64,000 bases of DNA, from contig CAJINV010000009.1 in the NCBI GenBank assembly GCA_905178155.1, forward strand, positions 2,271,373 through 2,335,372, written 5' to 3'. This document shows, piece by piece, positions 53,110 to 64,000 of this stretch. The DNA is from Amoebophrya sp. A120. Taxonomy: Eukaryota; Sar; Dinophyceae; Syndiniales; Amoebophryaceae. Each line of letters starts with the position of its first letter. Within the stretch, counting starts at the first letter, position 1. The notes beneath the pieces were generated by a model. It saw only the letters and a program-made list of their open reading frames with translations, searched no databases and was not told where the DNA came from. The position numbers were made by a program, and so were the translations under genes.

Positions 53110-55222
53110 GTTATTGCTTGATGAGGATGAAGTATGCCGCTTCAGTAAAACTTCTGTAGCTCCGGGATTGTATGGGTTTGGCAGTTTACCCATCAGGAAA
53201 TACCCACTGTCTCGTGCGTAGCGAAAAAATCTAGTCAGTGCAATTGTTTCGTTGCCCGGTACCTTGTAGATTAACGAAGAGGTAGCAGGGATGCCTTGAG
53301 CGGCATCTCCATCTGTGTCGTCTCCGTGTCCTTCTTCACCGTTTCTTGTTTTATAGCGAATACGCTTCGGATCGACAAACGCGTTTCTTTCTGCAGGAAA
53401 GAAATCGGTCAGCACCCCGGCTTGCACCGGGACCCAAAGGTGCAGCTCCATAGCGATTTGAGTTGGTTGTAGCTCTGCTGCAATCGAAGATGCACTCTCG
53501 GTCCCGTGTTGTCCAAACGAAAAGAGTTCCTTTGCGACCGCCCATTCCCAGCCGTCGACGTCAATTTTTAGCAGAGGCACGCGACACTGGTATGTCGTGT
53601 CACAACCCTCTTCCTCGAACAGGTTCTCCAATAGCCGTCGCCATGTTGTAAGCTTGTGTAGCACTGTACTGCTGGAACCGGGGTCTTGCGAGTCGTGTTC
53701 GTTTTCAAATAGCGGGATGATCTCCGAAGCTTCGCCTGCGTCTCGGTTTAGTTGTTGGCGCGAACGACTTTCATAGCGTTCGAACTCCTTTTCTCCTACA
53801 ATGCACACTGGATGGAAGCGAATAAAACTCGGCCGAGTCGAATTCTCCGGCTTACTTGTTGTTTCTGTCGTGCAGTCAAACGTATGGATGATGAGCTGCT
53901 CTGCGTCGTGAGCTTCAGGTCGCGGTGTTGTGTGGTACATTGCGGCCCTTGTCGTATTCTGCACGTTCTTTCTCACCCAGAGATGAATCGCTTCCTCGAA
54001 CGTCCAATCTTCGTTGCTACCAATACTGATGACAAGCATTTTTTTCGGTCGCACACCAACACTTTCGATTGCGGCCTTCAAGTGGCCAAGGAGACTATTC
54101 ATCGCACCAGCAGCGCCAGTTCGTGCACTGCTTGCCACACCAGCGCTCGTCACACGAAGAAAGTCACTGACACACACCAGCTTTGCCGGATCTGCTGCCT
54201 GGCCGCCAAAGCTTCCGATCCCGTGCGGGCATAATTGAGTGATGTTACTGGCAACGAATTGCCCCAAACCCGCGAAGAGATGCTTCGCCAGCGGAATACG
54301 GTGCATGATGTCAGAAATGCAGCACGTTTGAAAGAACTGACTATCGGTCTCGATGCGAAATCGCTTTCCTTCAAGCAGTTGGCGGACGAGCATCCCACGA
54401 GTCACAGTCGTTCGCTTCGCGGAGCCTGCATCATCAAAAACCGTCACCGATTGGCCTTCGGGTGGTGTCGACATTATCGCTTGTATTGCCTTCACAACAC
54501 TCGGATCTGACGGACCATACTGCTCCATGACACGATTCATGATCTGTGCAATGGATAGCTGCTCTTCGACGAAGTCCGTCCAGGCGTTCGGAACTGCGCA
54601 CTTTCCTCGTTTACGCCGCATGGGGAACGCGTACTCCTGCCACGGCTTATTCCGCGAAACATGTTGTAAAAGCGGATGCTGGGGATACGAAAACTCTGGA
54701 GCTTGCATGTCATGAGTGAATTCGGAGCTGACTGCAGTACTTTTTGAACTTTCTCGCTTGCGCATGATAGCAAGGTCTTGCTTTGGACTGTGCGTGTACG
54801 TCAACACCGGAAACTGGTTCGTGGTTGGATCTCTCCGGTACACTTGCATCATGTTGTAGATCAGCGCGCCTGGCCAGCTGATTTTGTACCTTAACAAGGA
54901 CTGGATTGGTTTCGTCGTCGACGCAACACGCATCATAATTCTTGAACGTCTCCACCTTGCCATCTTTCCAACAGGAAGTTGCGCTCGAACGATCCGCCCA
55001 CAGATCCGCATAGTCATCGAAGAGTTTGAGCTGGTCCGCGGCGTCGTACTCTTCCTCGGAATGGACACTGCGGTCATCGGCGACTCGGTACTTCGCCACG
55101 TAGTCGTGGGGTTGATCAATGCGCTCCGATAATCCGGCGCATCGGACTGAGCACTGAAGAAACAAATGGGTATAGAACCTGTACATGCTGGTCAACGACG
55201 CAATGGTCAGCAATGTTTGCAC
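53062..55222 (-). CDS. METTL24/FkbM-like methyltransferase with N-terminal anchor; one frame break
   Basis: The N-terminal part (55222 to about 54890) reads MYRFYTHLFLQCSVRCAG (signal-anchor), then SCWKDGKVETFKNYDACCVD. The main part (about 54890-53062) is in the next frame: KISWPGALIYNMMQVYRRD, NAWTDFVEEQLSIAQIMNRV, CISDIMHRIPLAKHLFAG, CPHGIGSFGG, ISIGSNEDWTFEEAIHLWV, HTFDCT, RFHPVCIVG and LLKIDVDGWEWAVAKELF. SIGSN with a KIDVDGWE motif is the FkbM/METTL24-type SAM fold. The frame changes by one base near 54890, with no intron of credible size, so a real frameshift or a sequence error is present. The last ~15 codons come from the right edge of segmental copy 2, so the C-terminus is recent. 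Confidence 0.7.
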
Positions 55223-55884
55223 AAATGCAAATCTACGTCGTCGTCGTAACGTTCACATTATTTTGCTATCAATATCAGCTCAAAGTCCACGGTATTATTA
55301 ACCACAGCAGGGGCACTCCGAGGTGATAGTATTGTACTTAAACAGCTCAACTCGTACAGCACGTATCTGCGGTCAGATCAGAATATTACCGTTTGGTATA
55401 AGTTACTTTTCCTACTTAACTTACAGCACACCACATCAGCGTGCGTGGTTTGGGCGATCCAGTAGGCAGTGCAGCTCATTGAGCTCTCAACATACGATCT
55501 GGAAACCGATCACAGCTACAGCCAAAGCTCTTTACGCAGATGGTATGAGCACTGCTGGGAATTATGCGCAGCACAGGCAGCGACAAAAGTTCTTGCGTAC
55601 GACCGATCATCGCTGCTTAACACAGTGGACATGCTTAACACAATGAACAGGACCAATCTTCCGGTATCATAGTGAGCAGTTTGCTCTACGGACGTTGCCG
55701 CTGGCTGCAGGAGCGCTGGGATATCAAGTAGGCTTACAAGCGTAGCATACTACGACAAAAGCTTACACTACTTGGAAGTCTGGCCTTAGCTACAACCGTC
55801 GTGGAATTATACCAACGACAGGAGCGCCAGAATGTCCTCAATCTCAGATTGTCATCATGAAAGAATAGAGGTGCTTGAAGCAAT
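55223..55884. other. intergenic stretch, no gene supported
   Basis: Only small plus-strand frames without motifs. The part from about 55690 resembles 56345-56480, showing that the tandem duplication of the micro-gene includes its 3' flank. Confidence 0.45.
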
Positions 55885-55977
55885 TTACTTCTTCTTCATG
55901 GCCATCATCTTCTTCATGGACATCTTCTTCATGACCGGGGCCGGGGCGGCAGCCATCATCTTCATCATCTTGGCCAT
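55885..55977 (-). CDS. Met/Lys-rich micro-protein, copy 1 (30 aa)
   Basis: A complete 30-codon frame: MAKMMKMMAAAPAPVMKK followed by a second Met/Lys run ending in KKK and TAA. A near-identical 29-codon frame lies at 56521-56610. Both have the same leader (ACTCAATCA close to the ATG) and a CCGTAGGG block about 50 bp upstream. Codon identity with one whole-codon (3-bp) deletion between copies argues for translation. Eleven Met and nine Lys residues give a strongly basic peptide. Met/Lys repeats of this kind are common in dinoflagellate proteins, from memory. Function unknown; a nucleic-acid-binding role is only a guess. Confidence 0.6.
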   Translation of the reverse strand: MAKMMKMMAAAPAPVMKKMSMKKMMAMKKK

Positions 55978-56520
55978 CTTGATTGAGTTTTTTTGTTGTC
56001 AGACAACACAGTTTCCCTACGGTTTTTGATTGAAGGTTAAAGATTGTTGAGCAGTGCAGTCATTGATTGTCATGTAACGATGTACGCATAGACTCCTCCC
56101 GCAAAACATCACTTTGTCGTCTCCTCTCTCCCACGTCTGCTTTGCGTTTTCGAGGTTTACCACCCTCTCTTTCTGTTTTCTACGAGTATTTGCTTTAGTG
56201 ATGTTCGGTTGTGCTTATCATAGTTGTAGCTCAATCAATTGATGAAACTGACACTCATCCTTTATGCACTCTCCTCATCAATCGCTGAAAACGAAAACCA
56301 ATTCCAATGCTGCACGCAGAAATTGCTGCGCCTTTCGCAGTGTAGTTCCTATAGTAGCACGTAGCGCGTAGACTACTACGACGCGTCGATAAACTACTAA
56401 CACATCATGCGCCAGCTTTAGCTACGACCGCCATAGATAACACTACGAGCAGGAGCGCTGGGCTGTTCCTAGGAGAACATTCTCAAAAGATTGTCATCTG
56501 AAGAGAGGCCGAGAAGAAAT
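55978..56520. other. spacer between the two micro-genes
   Basis: Contains the 5' leader of copy 1 and the 3' flank of copy 2. No further gene or RNA recognised. Confidence 0.4.
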
Positions 56521-56610
56521 TTACTTCTTCTTCATGGCCATCATCTTCTTCATGGACATCTTCTTCATGACCGGGGCCGGGGCCGCCATCATCTTCATCA
56601 TCTTGGCCAT
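56521..56610 (-). CDS. Met/Lys-rich micro-protein, copy 2 (29 aa)
   Basis: Same frame as copy 1 minus one Ala codon (MAKMMKMMAAPAPVMKK and then an identical second half). The 5' leader is conserved for at least 50 bp. The spacing of 636 bp between stop codons marks a tandem duplication. Confidence 0.6.
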   Translation of the reverse strand: MAKMMKMMAAPAPVMKKMSMKKMMAMKKK

Positions 56611-57759
56611 TGTGATTGAGTTTTTTGTTGTAAACAACACTTGTTCCCCTACGGTTTTTGGTTGAGGTAAAAATCAATATGTTGAATGAAGACGCACACT
56701 TTTTGTTCTCGCATTCGTCGCTCACTCTGTCTCTCCAGGATCAGAGCAGAAAAGCTCAACATCAATAGCTCCACATTCATCTCATTCGGTTCCAGTGCTG
56801 CAATTCAGTTCCGTTCTCTGCTTATGATACACACGCACAAACATCTACAGCATACGCTTGCCGCTCACGAGAAGGCGAAACACGGATCCTCACCTTCCGC
56901 GATTCCGCTTCCGTAATGAGTCATGTGTAAAGTTATTTTCCCACGTCGCAATGCATGTAAAGCAGATGTGTGCGCTTTGAAAAGATTCATTGGCACGGAC
57001 TGCACAAGTTCGTCAAAAGTGGTCCACATTTCTGTGACCACTTTCGAAAAGAAAAGTCAAGGCAGAGCAAAACATGCCTCGAAAGGTATTTGGAGTGTCG
57101 CATGCGAGCCAACAGGGCAACAAACTAAACCTGTGCTGATAAGACAGACATGTTATTGCGCCAGGGCTGTGTGACGTGCGACAAGAGTAAATAGACCTGG
57201 TCTGACGGAATGAAAGCACCTACGGTCTATAGCAGGCTCTTGCTACGGAAACAGCAACTGTAACAAACGCACTTATATATCATGTACTTCGCCTGGCAAA
57301 TATGCATGATCGCCATTGATTTTGCATCAAAGCAACATGCATGCCCGCAAGCTGAGATAATGCCATGGATGACTCAGACCGGTACTAAGATGTACGTTGT
57401 TATTATCGTCATCATTTAGTTTTAACTTACATCCTACTTTTTTGATGATGAAACAGAAAGTTTTCTTGTGATAGGTCTGGTACATGCGCGAGTGGCGCAT
57501 CCGCTGTCTCTGCTGCTTTTTGCAAACAACAATCTCAGCAGCGCTTGCGACAAAAATGCGAAGCTTTCAGCATGTCGCTTACTCGCGACCCATTCTGTGA
57601 CAAGGCTTCAATGCACCTTACGCTAGTCGGAAGGGCAGGGGCTTCTACCATATGTGTTTCAAACTACGTAAACGACGAAACAAAAACTGAAGAAACGACA
57701 AGAAGAAGAAGAACTACGCTAAACTAAGTGATAAATAAAGCATCCAGTCCTCCACGCAC
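56611..57759. other. intergenic stretch, no gene supported
   Basis: Short frames only. A small hairpin is formed by AAAGTGGTC and GACCACTTT at about 57016-57044. No other structure recognised. Confidence 0.45.
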
Positions 57760-60476
57760 TTACAAGAAGGCAATGGCGGCGACGACCGCGAACAACGAGG
57801 CGAAGCCGGTGGCCAAGGCGGAGGCGCTGCTTGTCGCACCACCACCAACGGAGACGACGGTTGTGGTAGTGGGGACCGTCAACGTGGACACCGTGGTGGT
57901 GAAGTTGTGCGAGGCCAGGGACGTTCCCGCAACGGCGGTGTTGATACCGGAGGTCACGGCAGTGGCGATGGCGGCAGTGGTCAAAGTCGGGGACCCACCG
58001 GATGTGGCCGCGACCATGTCATTCTTGGCGTTGGTGATCTTGGTGGCGTCGGTGGACGACAACTCGAAGTTACCAGTGACCGGAACGGCAGCCAACATAC
58101 GACGCTGACGGGTGGCTAAGATGCCCGACCAAGACATTGCCACGGCACTAGTGACGCCGCCCTCTCCAGCGGTGGACTTGCAGGCCGTCAAGGTGGAGAA
58201 CGGCTTGCCGGAGCCAACGACGGGTCCGCAGCAGGAGTCGTGCAAGGCCGTCTCAATGGCGGTCTTCAAAGTGGTCTTCTCCGTAGCGGTCAGGGTGGTG
58301 GGCAAGTCAACTGACAACGCAACGGCCGTGGTGTGCTTGGTGACCTGAGTGGGGGCGGAGCTGTCGGCCACGACAGTCGTGGTGGTGGTCGTAGTGGTGG
58401 GGTCCAGGCAAAAGTCCGTGGAGGTGCTGATGTTAGGTTTTGCAATTAGGCAACATATCCGCAGTGCAAGATCTAACAATGTAGAGATCGAGTCGCATCG
58501 ACAAAATCCACTCCAGTTGAGTTTCAATTGACTCCCAAACGCGACAGCGTAAATATAAATTGCATTTGTGCACACCACATGAAATATTGAAACGGCAAAA
58601 TCATAACGAAAAGGATGAGGACATTGAAAATCCGTGAAGGTGAGTATATTCTTGCATCAATACCCATTCGTGCCCAAGTAGCCCTTCAGTGCCACGGAGA
58701 TCAAGTGGGTGTCCGTGTCAACGAAAGTACGGAGTGCCGCCAATTGCGATCCTTGCGCCCCGCACATGAGAGTTCGAGATGTCGCGACAGCAGCGGCGGT
58801 TGGTGTGACTCCATCAGAACCGCATCCCGGGTTCCCGCTGCTCCACGCGACGGTCTTATCCGGCATAACGCCCTGAGCAACCCAGCAGTCCGTGGCGCCG
58901 ACGTCGGCCATGACGGCGGCGGAGGTCGAGTTGGCCTGCAGCGCAACGACCGCCAGGACCTGGGCAGCCATGCACGCCGAGTAATGCAACACGCCGACGT
59001 TCAAATTGGCAATGATGCAGGGCGTGCTGGGGGCGGCGGGGTAGTACAGCAGATTGCAGACATTCTCCAGTGCAATCGCGTTTGCGATTACGCCACCATT
59101 TCCTGCATGCGAAGCAAAGTTCGCCCCCATTTCGCCGTATGCCATTCGCGGGCACGCCATACCGTTCTTGCACAGCTCGGCAACACCGGCGGTAAACGTC
59201 GCTTGCGACGGCAGGTTACCTTGCGAATGGGAAGTCGAAATCTGGATCGAGTACGGAAAAACTGCTGCGAGAGATCGAGTACGGAAAAACTGCTGCGAGA
59301 TCGAGTACGGAAAAACTGCTGCGAGATCTATTCGAACTGAAGCTGTCTACTGCGGTGCTACTATTATGCAACAACTAGCTGCTTCAACACAGAAAGACCT
59401 CGACCTGGTGCCGATCAAATGACTTTGATCACGTTGAAAAAGCACAAATACCGTATGCTTCCCATGGAATCGTCATGTTGGAAGCGTTTCCGACGCTGTG
59501 ACCAGCGCCCCAGAAGGACGTCGGAGCAAGACCATAGAAATACGGCGCGGGCCCGGACATCGTGGAGTTCTCGTTGACACAGTTTCCATCGCGGGTGCGG
59601 CACGTCGAGTTGACCGTTCCGGAAGCGAATCCAGAGGCAAGCGTTCCCATGCTGAACGCAGCAACGCTTGAAACATCCTGGATTGCCTGGCAGCAATTGC
59701 CCGACCCGAAGATCTGCGTTTTCGGACCGTATTGTCCCGCCGTAGCCAGGCCGCCATTCGAGTAGTACATGCACGTGGCGCAGTAATTGCTCGCCGAGAG
59801 CGTGGTTGAACTTGGTCCCAACTTTGTTGAGACCAAGGTCTTCACAGCACCAGACGCAACAGAGTTAAGAGCGGTACGGACACTGTTAATGCACGCATCG
59901 TTGGTGTTGCAAAGGGCAGTCTTCTGAGCCGCGGCAGTGTCCTGCGCCGGAATCAAATCTGATCAGATGTTTTTCAATTGAACGTCACTACCAGTATAGT
60001 GTGAAACTGCAACATTCGTAGGTAGATCACATTCACATTAAGTACGCAGGATGCAGTACCAGTCGTCATACACTCTTAAGTCGTGATGTACTCTTAACAG
60101 AGCGGGAAAGCCAATGACACCGAGCACTCAAAATCTTTCACTTTCATACACCAAACAAAGAAAAAGTACTAGCAAGGGGCCCGTAGGTAATGCACTGGTT
60201 GGCAACCGGACAGGCGGTGATTCCGTGGCTGGCGAAGGTGGAAGCGGAGTACCCAGCCTCGGCCATGACTTCCACGGTAACCAACTTGGCGGCATCGCAG
60301 CATGCACTGGTCAACCCGGACAGGCACACGTTGTTCGCCAAGAAACAGTTGTTCCCGCACATGGTGGCATTGGCTGCCAAAGAACGCACCATGACGCTCT
60401 CTTCGAAATCATTCTCGAAGTCGCTCTGCGCCACCGCAGTTGCCGCAAGCGCGGCTTTCCACATCCAAAAAGCCAT
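57760..60476 (-). CDS. secreted Cys-rich protein with predicted GPI anchor, 678 aa
   Basis: Four exons, 60476-60170, 59958-59452, 59219-58664 and 58426-57760, all GT-AG and in phase; 2037 nt. A signal peptide is clear (MAFWMWKAALAATAVAQS). The ectodomain has paired cysteines (CGNNCFLANNVC, ACCDAAK, CNTNDACINSV, CATCMYYSNGGL, CCQAIQDV, DSCCGPVVG), and three sections resemble one another loosely (CCxA, Cys followed by A/S-rich helices). A run of eight Thr (DPTTTTTTTT) precedes the last domain. The C-terminus (ASALATGFASLFAVVAAIAF) is a small-residue stretch plus hydrophobic tail with no basic end, as expected for a GPI-attachment signal. It probably coats the cell surface. Family not recognised. 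The start is the first ATG before the signal peptide. Confidence 0.85.
59245..59327. repeat. 26-bp tandem repeat (three units) inside an intron
   Basis: Three near-perfect units beginning GATCGAGTACGGAAAAACTG at 59245, 59273 and 59299; the first has 2 extra bases. It lies in the second intron of the GPI-anchored protein gene, 26 bp on the 5' side of exon 3's acceptor in gene orientation. Confidence 0.9.
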
Positions 60477-61265
60477 ACTTTTCCCTGGTTGGGATATATC
60501 AGAGGTTATCTGATAAAAAATCCCAGAAATTCTATGGTAATAAGCACACGTTGCGTGTAAAAGAATTTTTGGTGATCCACCTCCATTGTTTTGAAATTTA
60601 TGTAAAATGAGAAAGAATTTTGGATCTTTGCAGATGGCTCGATGGCAACGCTCAATGCACTGCTCGATGCAGCGCCAGGACGAGCAGTGCATAACTTTCC
60701 CTCGGATGAAGAATCCCAATCATCAAAATACATATTGATATTGTCTTGGCCCCGCTGGATCAAAAAAAAAGCGTCGGGAACATCACCCTTCGCAAAAGAA
60801 TCTGTCGTGACATCAAATCAAATCAAATTGTTTTCACGCCACTTAGTGCAGCCTGCATCGTCAGCGCCAGCACCACTGCGAAACGTAAAATGCATTCCGA
60901 AACCGTGTCGACTTGACGTTCATGTACATAGTTGCTACGTCATGCGCCTCGTCTAGTATGAGATTCTCGTAAGTGCTTTGTCCTTCTTTATTGGCGATGA
61001 AACACGGTATGTCGTGCGCGAGAAACAAGCTATCCATTCTGACACAGGGAGTATGCTAGACATGAGGTTCGTTCCGAGGTAGAAAGATCCTCGCGCAGAA
61101 CCCTTGAACTCGTGCTCCTACCGGCAACAAGACGCAACTTGGCATCAAGTCGGTGTGGTATATCAGTTCACAAAGCTACGCTTTGTCACCTTGTCAATCC
61201 GCTGCCGTTTGTCCTTGCGCCTCACAAGAAGCATCAAAATGTTCATCGCGAAAGGTTGTACCTGA
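60477..61265. other. intergenic stretch, no gene supported
   Basis: 5' flank of the GPI-anchored protein gene and 3' flank of the J-domain gene. No motif-bearing frame or RNA gene seen. Confidence 0.45.
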
Positions 61266-64000
61266 TCACGCGAAAAAGCCCATGAATGCGCTGTTGATGT
61301 GTTCTTCCTCGATCTGCTTCTTCACAAGGGCTTCGGCTTCTACAATCCGCTTGAAAGCCGTCTCCGCATCGCCGCGGTCTCCGGGTGGAAACTTGTCCGG
61401 GTGACACAAAACACGTAATCTTTTTACCGCTTTGCGGAGTTCGCTTTCTTGGTGGCCTCGAGACGAGAAGCACATCGACCCGGAATCCGACAGCATATCC
61501 AAGACTTCCCAGCCCCACCTGCCATGCGAAAGCAGAACTCAAATCGTCAGTCTCGTCCTACCAAGAAGCATCATTAAAGACCCGACCCCGAGCGAGTAAA
61601 CCATAACACAAAGACAAACCACTGATAGAAGTTAAAAATAAACTAACCGAAAAATCATGGATGTAAAATTGATCGTACTAAAGTAAGTCTAAATACCTAT
61701 GCTGTGATGTGCCTATCGCCAGGATGCGCTGCACTTCGCTGGTTCTCTGGTACTGAGAAGCCGGCTGCGAACCACAAAGTGGTCCTTCGAACGTGAACTG
61801 TTGTGAGCAAGGGTTTGAGGCTTGTGACGCGGGCGGCAACAAGGCGGAAGTTGGTGTTGATGATCGATGTCCACCTGCGCACTGATCCAAGGCTCCAACA
61901 AAAGCTCCTGTCGCTTGAGAATCTGGTCCGTGCGTCGCTGCAACAGACCGTCTTGTGGCGACGGAGCATTCTCCCTTTTCTATCATGCGCAACAGATCGC
62001 TTTTTTCGGTGCCGCGCGGTGCTTCCACGCCACGAGTTGAGAGGAGTATGTCCTTCAGCTCTCTGATGCTCAAGGACGCGAGCTTCTTTTCGGACTGTGG
62101 CTCATGCTGCCGTCCGGGGGACGTCGAATCCCTGGGTGTGCGAAGCGGAGACGGTGTCCGCGTGCCGGCATTATCTCCGGTGGCGCCGCGCGCTCTACTA
62201 GAGGAGGAGTCGCCTGTCATTACTGCGCCCGCGCGGCGCTCGCGTTCCACCGTCTGGTGCGTCACCGGAGGCATGCGGCTACGCGAGGTGCTTCTGCTGG
62301 TCCCAGCAGATGACGACGAAGCGCTAGTTGAAGATGCACTAAACCCGCCTGGCGCGACGAACCCACTGTGGCCTGTCCGTCGCGAACGGCTGAGCGGATG
62401 CGTATGCGCGCACGGTATCCCTACTTTTCCTCGTTTCTCGGCCTCTTCTCTTCCTAATAACATAAGCATTGTTATAGCGTTTGTGTATTCCACAAAACTG
62501 CTCGATGTCGCTCACAACTACCTGTGATCCACGTCATGCAGACATAACGTAGCAACTTATCATCCAAACTACGCTGACACGAGATCATGCGTGCCTGATT
62601 ACACAAAGCAGATAAATAGATACCCGTCGCGCCGGTTGCAGCTCCCGCTCCATTCGCTTGGAGCACACGCTGCAGATGTGCTTTTATGAATTGGTGTTGC
62701 TTTCGCACACCCCGCCTCTTCACAGGAACGCTGCTCGCGCCTAGCCGATTTCCCGTGCGCTGGTCCTCTCGTGCTGCTGCACGAGGTGGGGTTCTTGTCA
62801 TCTCTGTATCATCATCTTGCTGTGTATGCAGAAACCCGGGTGCTGCACCGTTCTCGTCACGATTCCAAGATGTTCGCCCCGGAAATGACCCGACCTTCGA
62901 GAACATGCCCTCCTCGCAATGTCGAACCGGGCTAAGTTTCCGTTTCTTCAACCCCTCCCTGCCTTTGCTGCAGCTTCTCCCTGCTTCGTGATCCTTCCGC
63001 CCGTAGTTCTCGATCTCGTCCGCGTCCTCGTCAATGCCGAATGAGTCGTCAAGATCGTTCCTGGGTGTAAACATGACAGCATCCTCATCATGTACGTTGT
63101 CTCTGGCAGCTTGGTGATTTTGATTACCTTTGCGTGCGGGGCTTCGAGACTCCGACCACGCGCCTCCCTCATAATTGTCATTAGAGAAAAAGCTGTCGTC
63201 TTGCTGTGCGATAGCGCTGAACAGGTCCGCGTCGGTCATTCCTTCCGAAGTGCCACCGGTGTACATCGCCCCGCGCCAGGTGGAAGAAGACGATGAGGAC
63301 TTAGTATCTCCTGCGAATGGCAGAAACCGGCTTTCCGCGTCCTTCTGCCGCGTTGCTGTTGTTCAAAACATATTTATACACAGTACACCACTTTGCTAAT
63401 ACTAAACTCCTTAAGTACCCTGCAACACTAGCATTCGTACTGCAGCTGCAAGTGGTTGATTCGTAGCTCCATCATGAATACGGCCAGGCAACTGAAAACG
63501 TCGAAACAATGATGTGTACAATGTATACCAACGCCCGTGAAATTCGACTGTCCGTTTCCGTCTTTCAGCGGCGACAACCGTTCCGAGGACGCGGACGGTG
63601 TCTGCGCCGTTGAGCGTGCATCCTCCATTTCAATGTCCTCCGAGTCCGCTCCTTTCTCCTCCGAATTTTTCGGAAACGAAGTGAAGCAGGTACGAAAGCT
63701 GCACAAACTTCCACTTGCGTTGCTAAACAAACTCGCTGTGGAGCGACGGACGTTCCGCTTTTTCAACGGCGGCAACGTTTGCATTTGCTGCGCTCCTGCT
63801 CCTGCACAACTTTCATCCCTGCCGTTCATCTTTGCTGTCCCATCCTCGCCCGGACCTTGTTGGCTTCTTTGCGGCAAAGCCGATGACACGGATGTCGCTT
63901 CACGGCCTTGGGGATGTTGGACCAACGCCGGTGCTGCAGTTTTGGCTTTGGGCGAAACCAAAGCATTCCCCGTCGAAGAGCCGACATCTTTATTGCGCGC
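61266..64000 (-). CDS. J-domain (DnaJ-like) protein with SAP-like segment, 5' partial
   Basis: Exons 64000-63529 (open at the window edge), 63310-62624, 62453-61697 and 61518-61266; the introns are GT-AG and in phase (1 + 687 + 757 + 253 nt). Most of the protein is Ser/Arg/Asp-rich and disordered, with nuclear-type basic clusters (GLKKRKLSPVRH, KKRNVRRS). A SAP-like motif reads LASLSIRELKDILLSTRGVE, then GTEKSDLLRMIEKGE. The C-terminus is a J domain split by the last intron: WGWEVLDMLSD, ELRKAVKRLRVLCHPDKFPP (HPD present), then AETAFKRIVEAEALV. It should stimulate an Hsp70, perhaps in the nucleus near chromatin or RNA; that location is inferred from composition. Only about 8 residues follow the last J-domain helix region, so the domain ends the protein. 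Confidence 0.82.

Noticed and set aside
54870-54895. 20-nt GT-AG intron in the METTL24-like gene
   Set aside because: Too short for known spliceosomal introns here (the others are 100 bp or longer), and its removal does not restore the second frame.
56611-56670. Possible relict of the dinoflagellate spliced leader (CCGTAGGG upstream of the micro-genes)
   Set aside because: Only CCGTAG and a CTCAA-like end agree; the rest of the leader differs, and the block is shared simply because the two copies are duplicates.
1-64000. CRISPR arrays, bacterial operons, ribosome binding sites
   Set aside because: Repeats lack regular spacers, and the genes are spliced eukaryotic genes with no prokaryotic layout.

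Overview
The window looks like nuclear DNA of a protist. It carries spliced genes with in-phase GT-AG introns, eukaryote-specific proteins (ATG3, CCT-eta, MATH-AAA+ and J-domain proteins) and secreted or GPI-anchored surface proteins. Every supported gene lies on the minus strand over 64 kb. One-way gene order, MATH-like domains, Met/Lys-rich micro-proteins and introns built from transposon-like elements suggest an alveolate of the dinoflagellate lineage. A syndinian such as Amoebophrya, whose genomes are reported to carry invasive non-canonical introns, is my best guess; this is inference, since no rRNA or spliced leader was seen.

Layout, in plus coordinates with genes reading leftward: a hypothetical gene (0.2-1 kb); an RsmB/NSUN-like methyltransferase lacking both signature cysteines (1.6-3.5); ATG3 in five exons (4.2-5.7); a GPALPP/DUF3752-like protein (6.9-8.5); a repeat-rich gene-poor stretch (8.8-11.5); a possible DUF1731 protein (11.5-12.4); a three-module FkbM-like methyltransferase (12.5-16.1); a weak exon (17.4); a NodZ/fucosyltransferase-like protein (18.0-20.2); a GT2-like glycosyltransferase (20.6-23.6); a 1945-residue MATH-AAA+ protein (25.0-31.9); a giant single-exon membrane protein (32.7-39.5); a Ser-rich protein (41.6-43.0); a Cys-rich protein (44.4-45.9); ATG3 fragments around a SAM methyltransferase (46.1-48.6); a minisatellite (48.7-49.3); a decayed CCT-eta gene (49.5-51.6); a second copy of the Cys-rich locus (51.6-53.1); a METTL24/FkbM-like methyltransferase (53.1-55.2); two micro-genes of 29-30 codons (55.9 and 56.6); a GPI-anchored Cys-rich protein (57.8-60.5); and a J-domain protein running off the right edge (61.3-64.0).

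The most striking system is a set of six hairpin elements of 101-341 bp at 3042, 21979, 27529, 27826, 45436 and 49633. Each begins TAT, ends ATA, has inverted terminal repeats and is flanked by a perfect 5-bp direct repeat. All interrupt coding sequence. Removing the element plus one repeat copy restores the reading frame at all six junctions. One has an intact empty site in a near-identical paralogue (52584-52588), so insertion is seen directly. They behave as introners, and at least four cannot be removed in frame by junction-proximal GT-AG splicing.

The genes do not form one pathway. Several concern glycan or methyl transfer in the secretory route (FkbM, NodZ-like, GT2-like and METTL24-like), and several encode surface or secreted proteins. 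Segmental copying is pervasive: a 1.5-1.6-kb locus is duplicated, the 3' part of ATG3 is copied in permuted order, and related repeats lie 5' of different genes.
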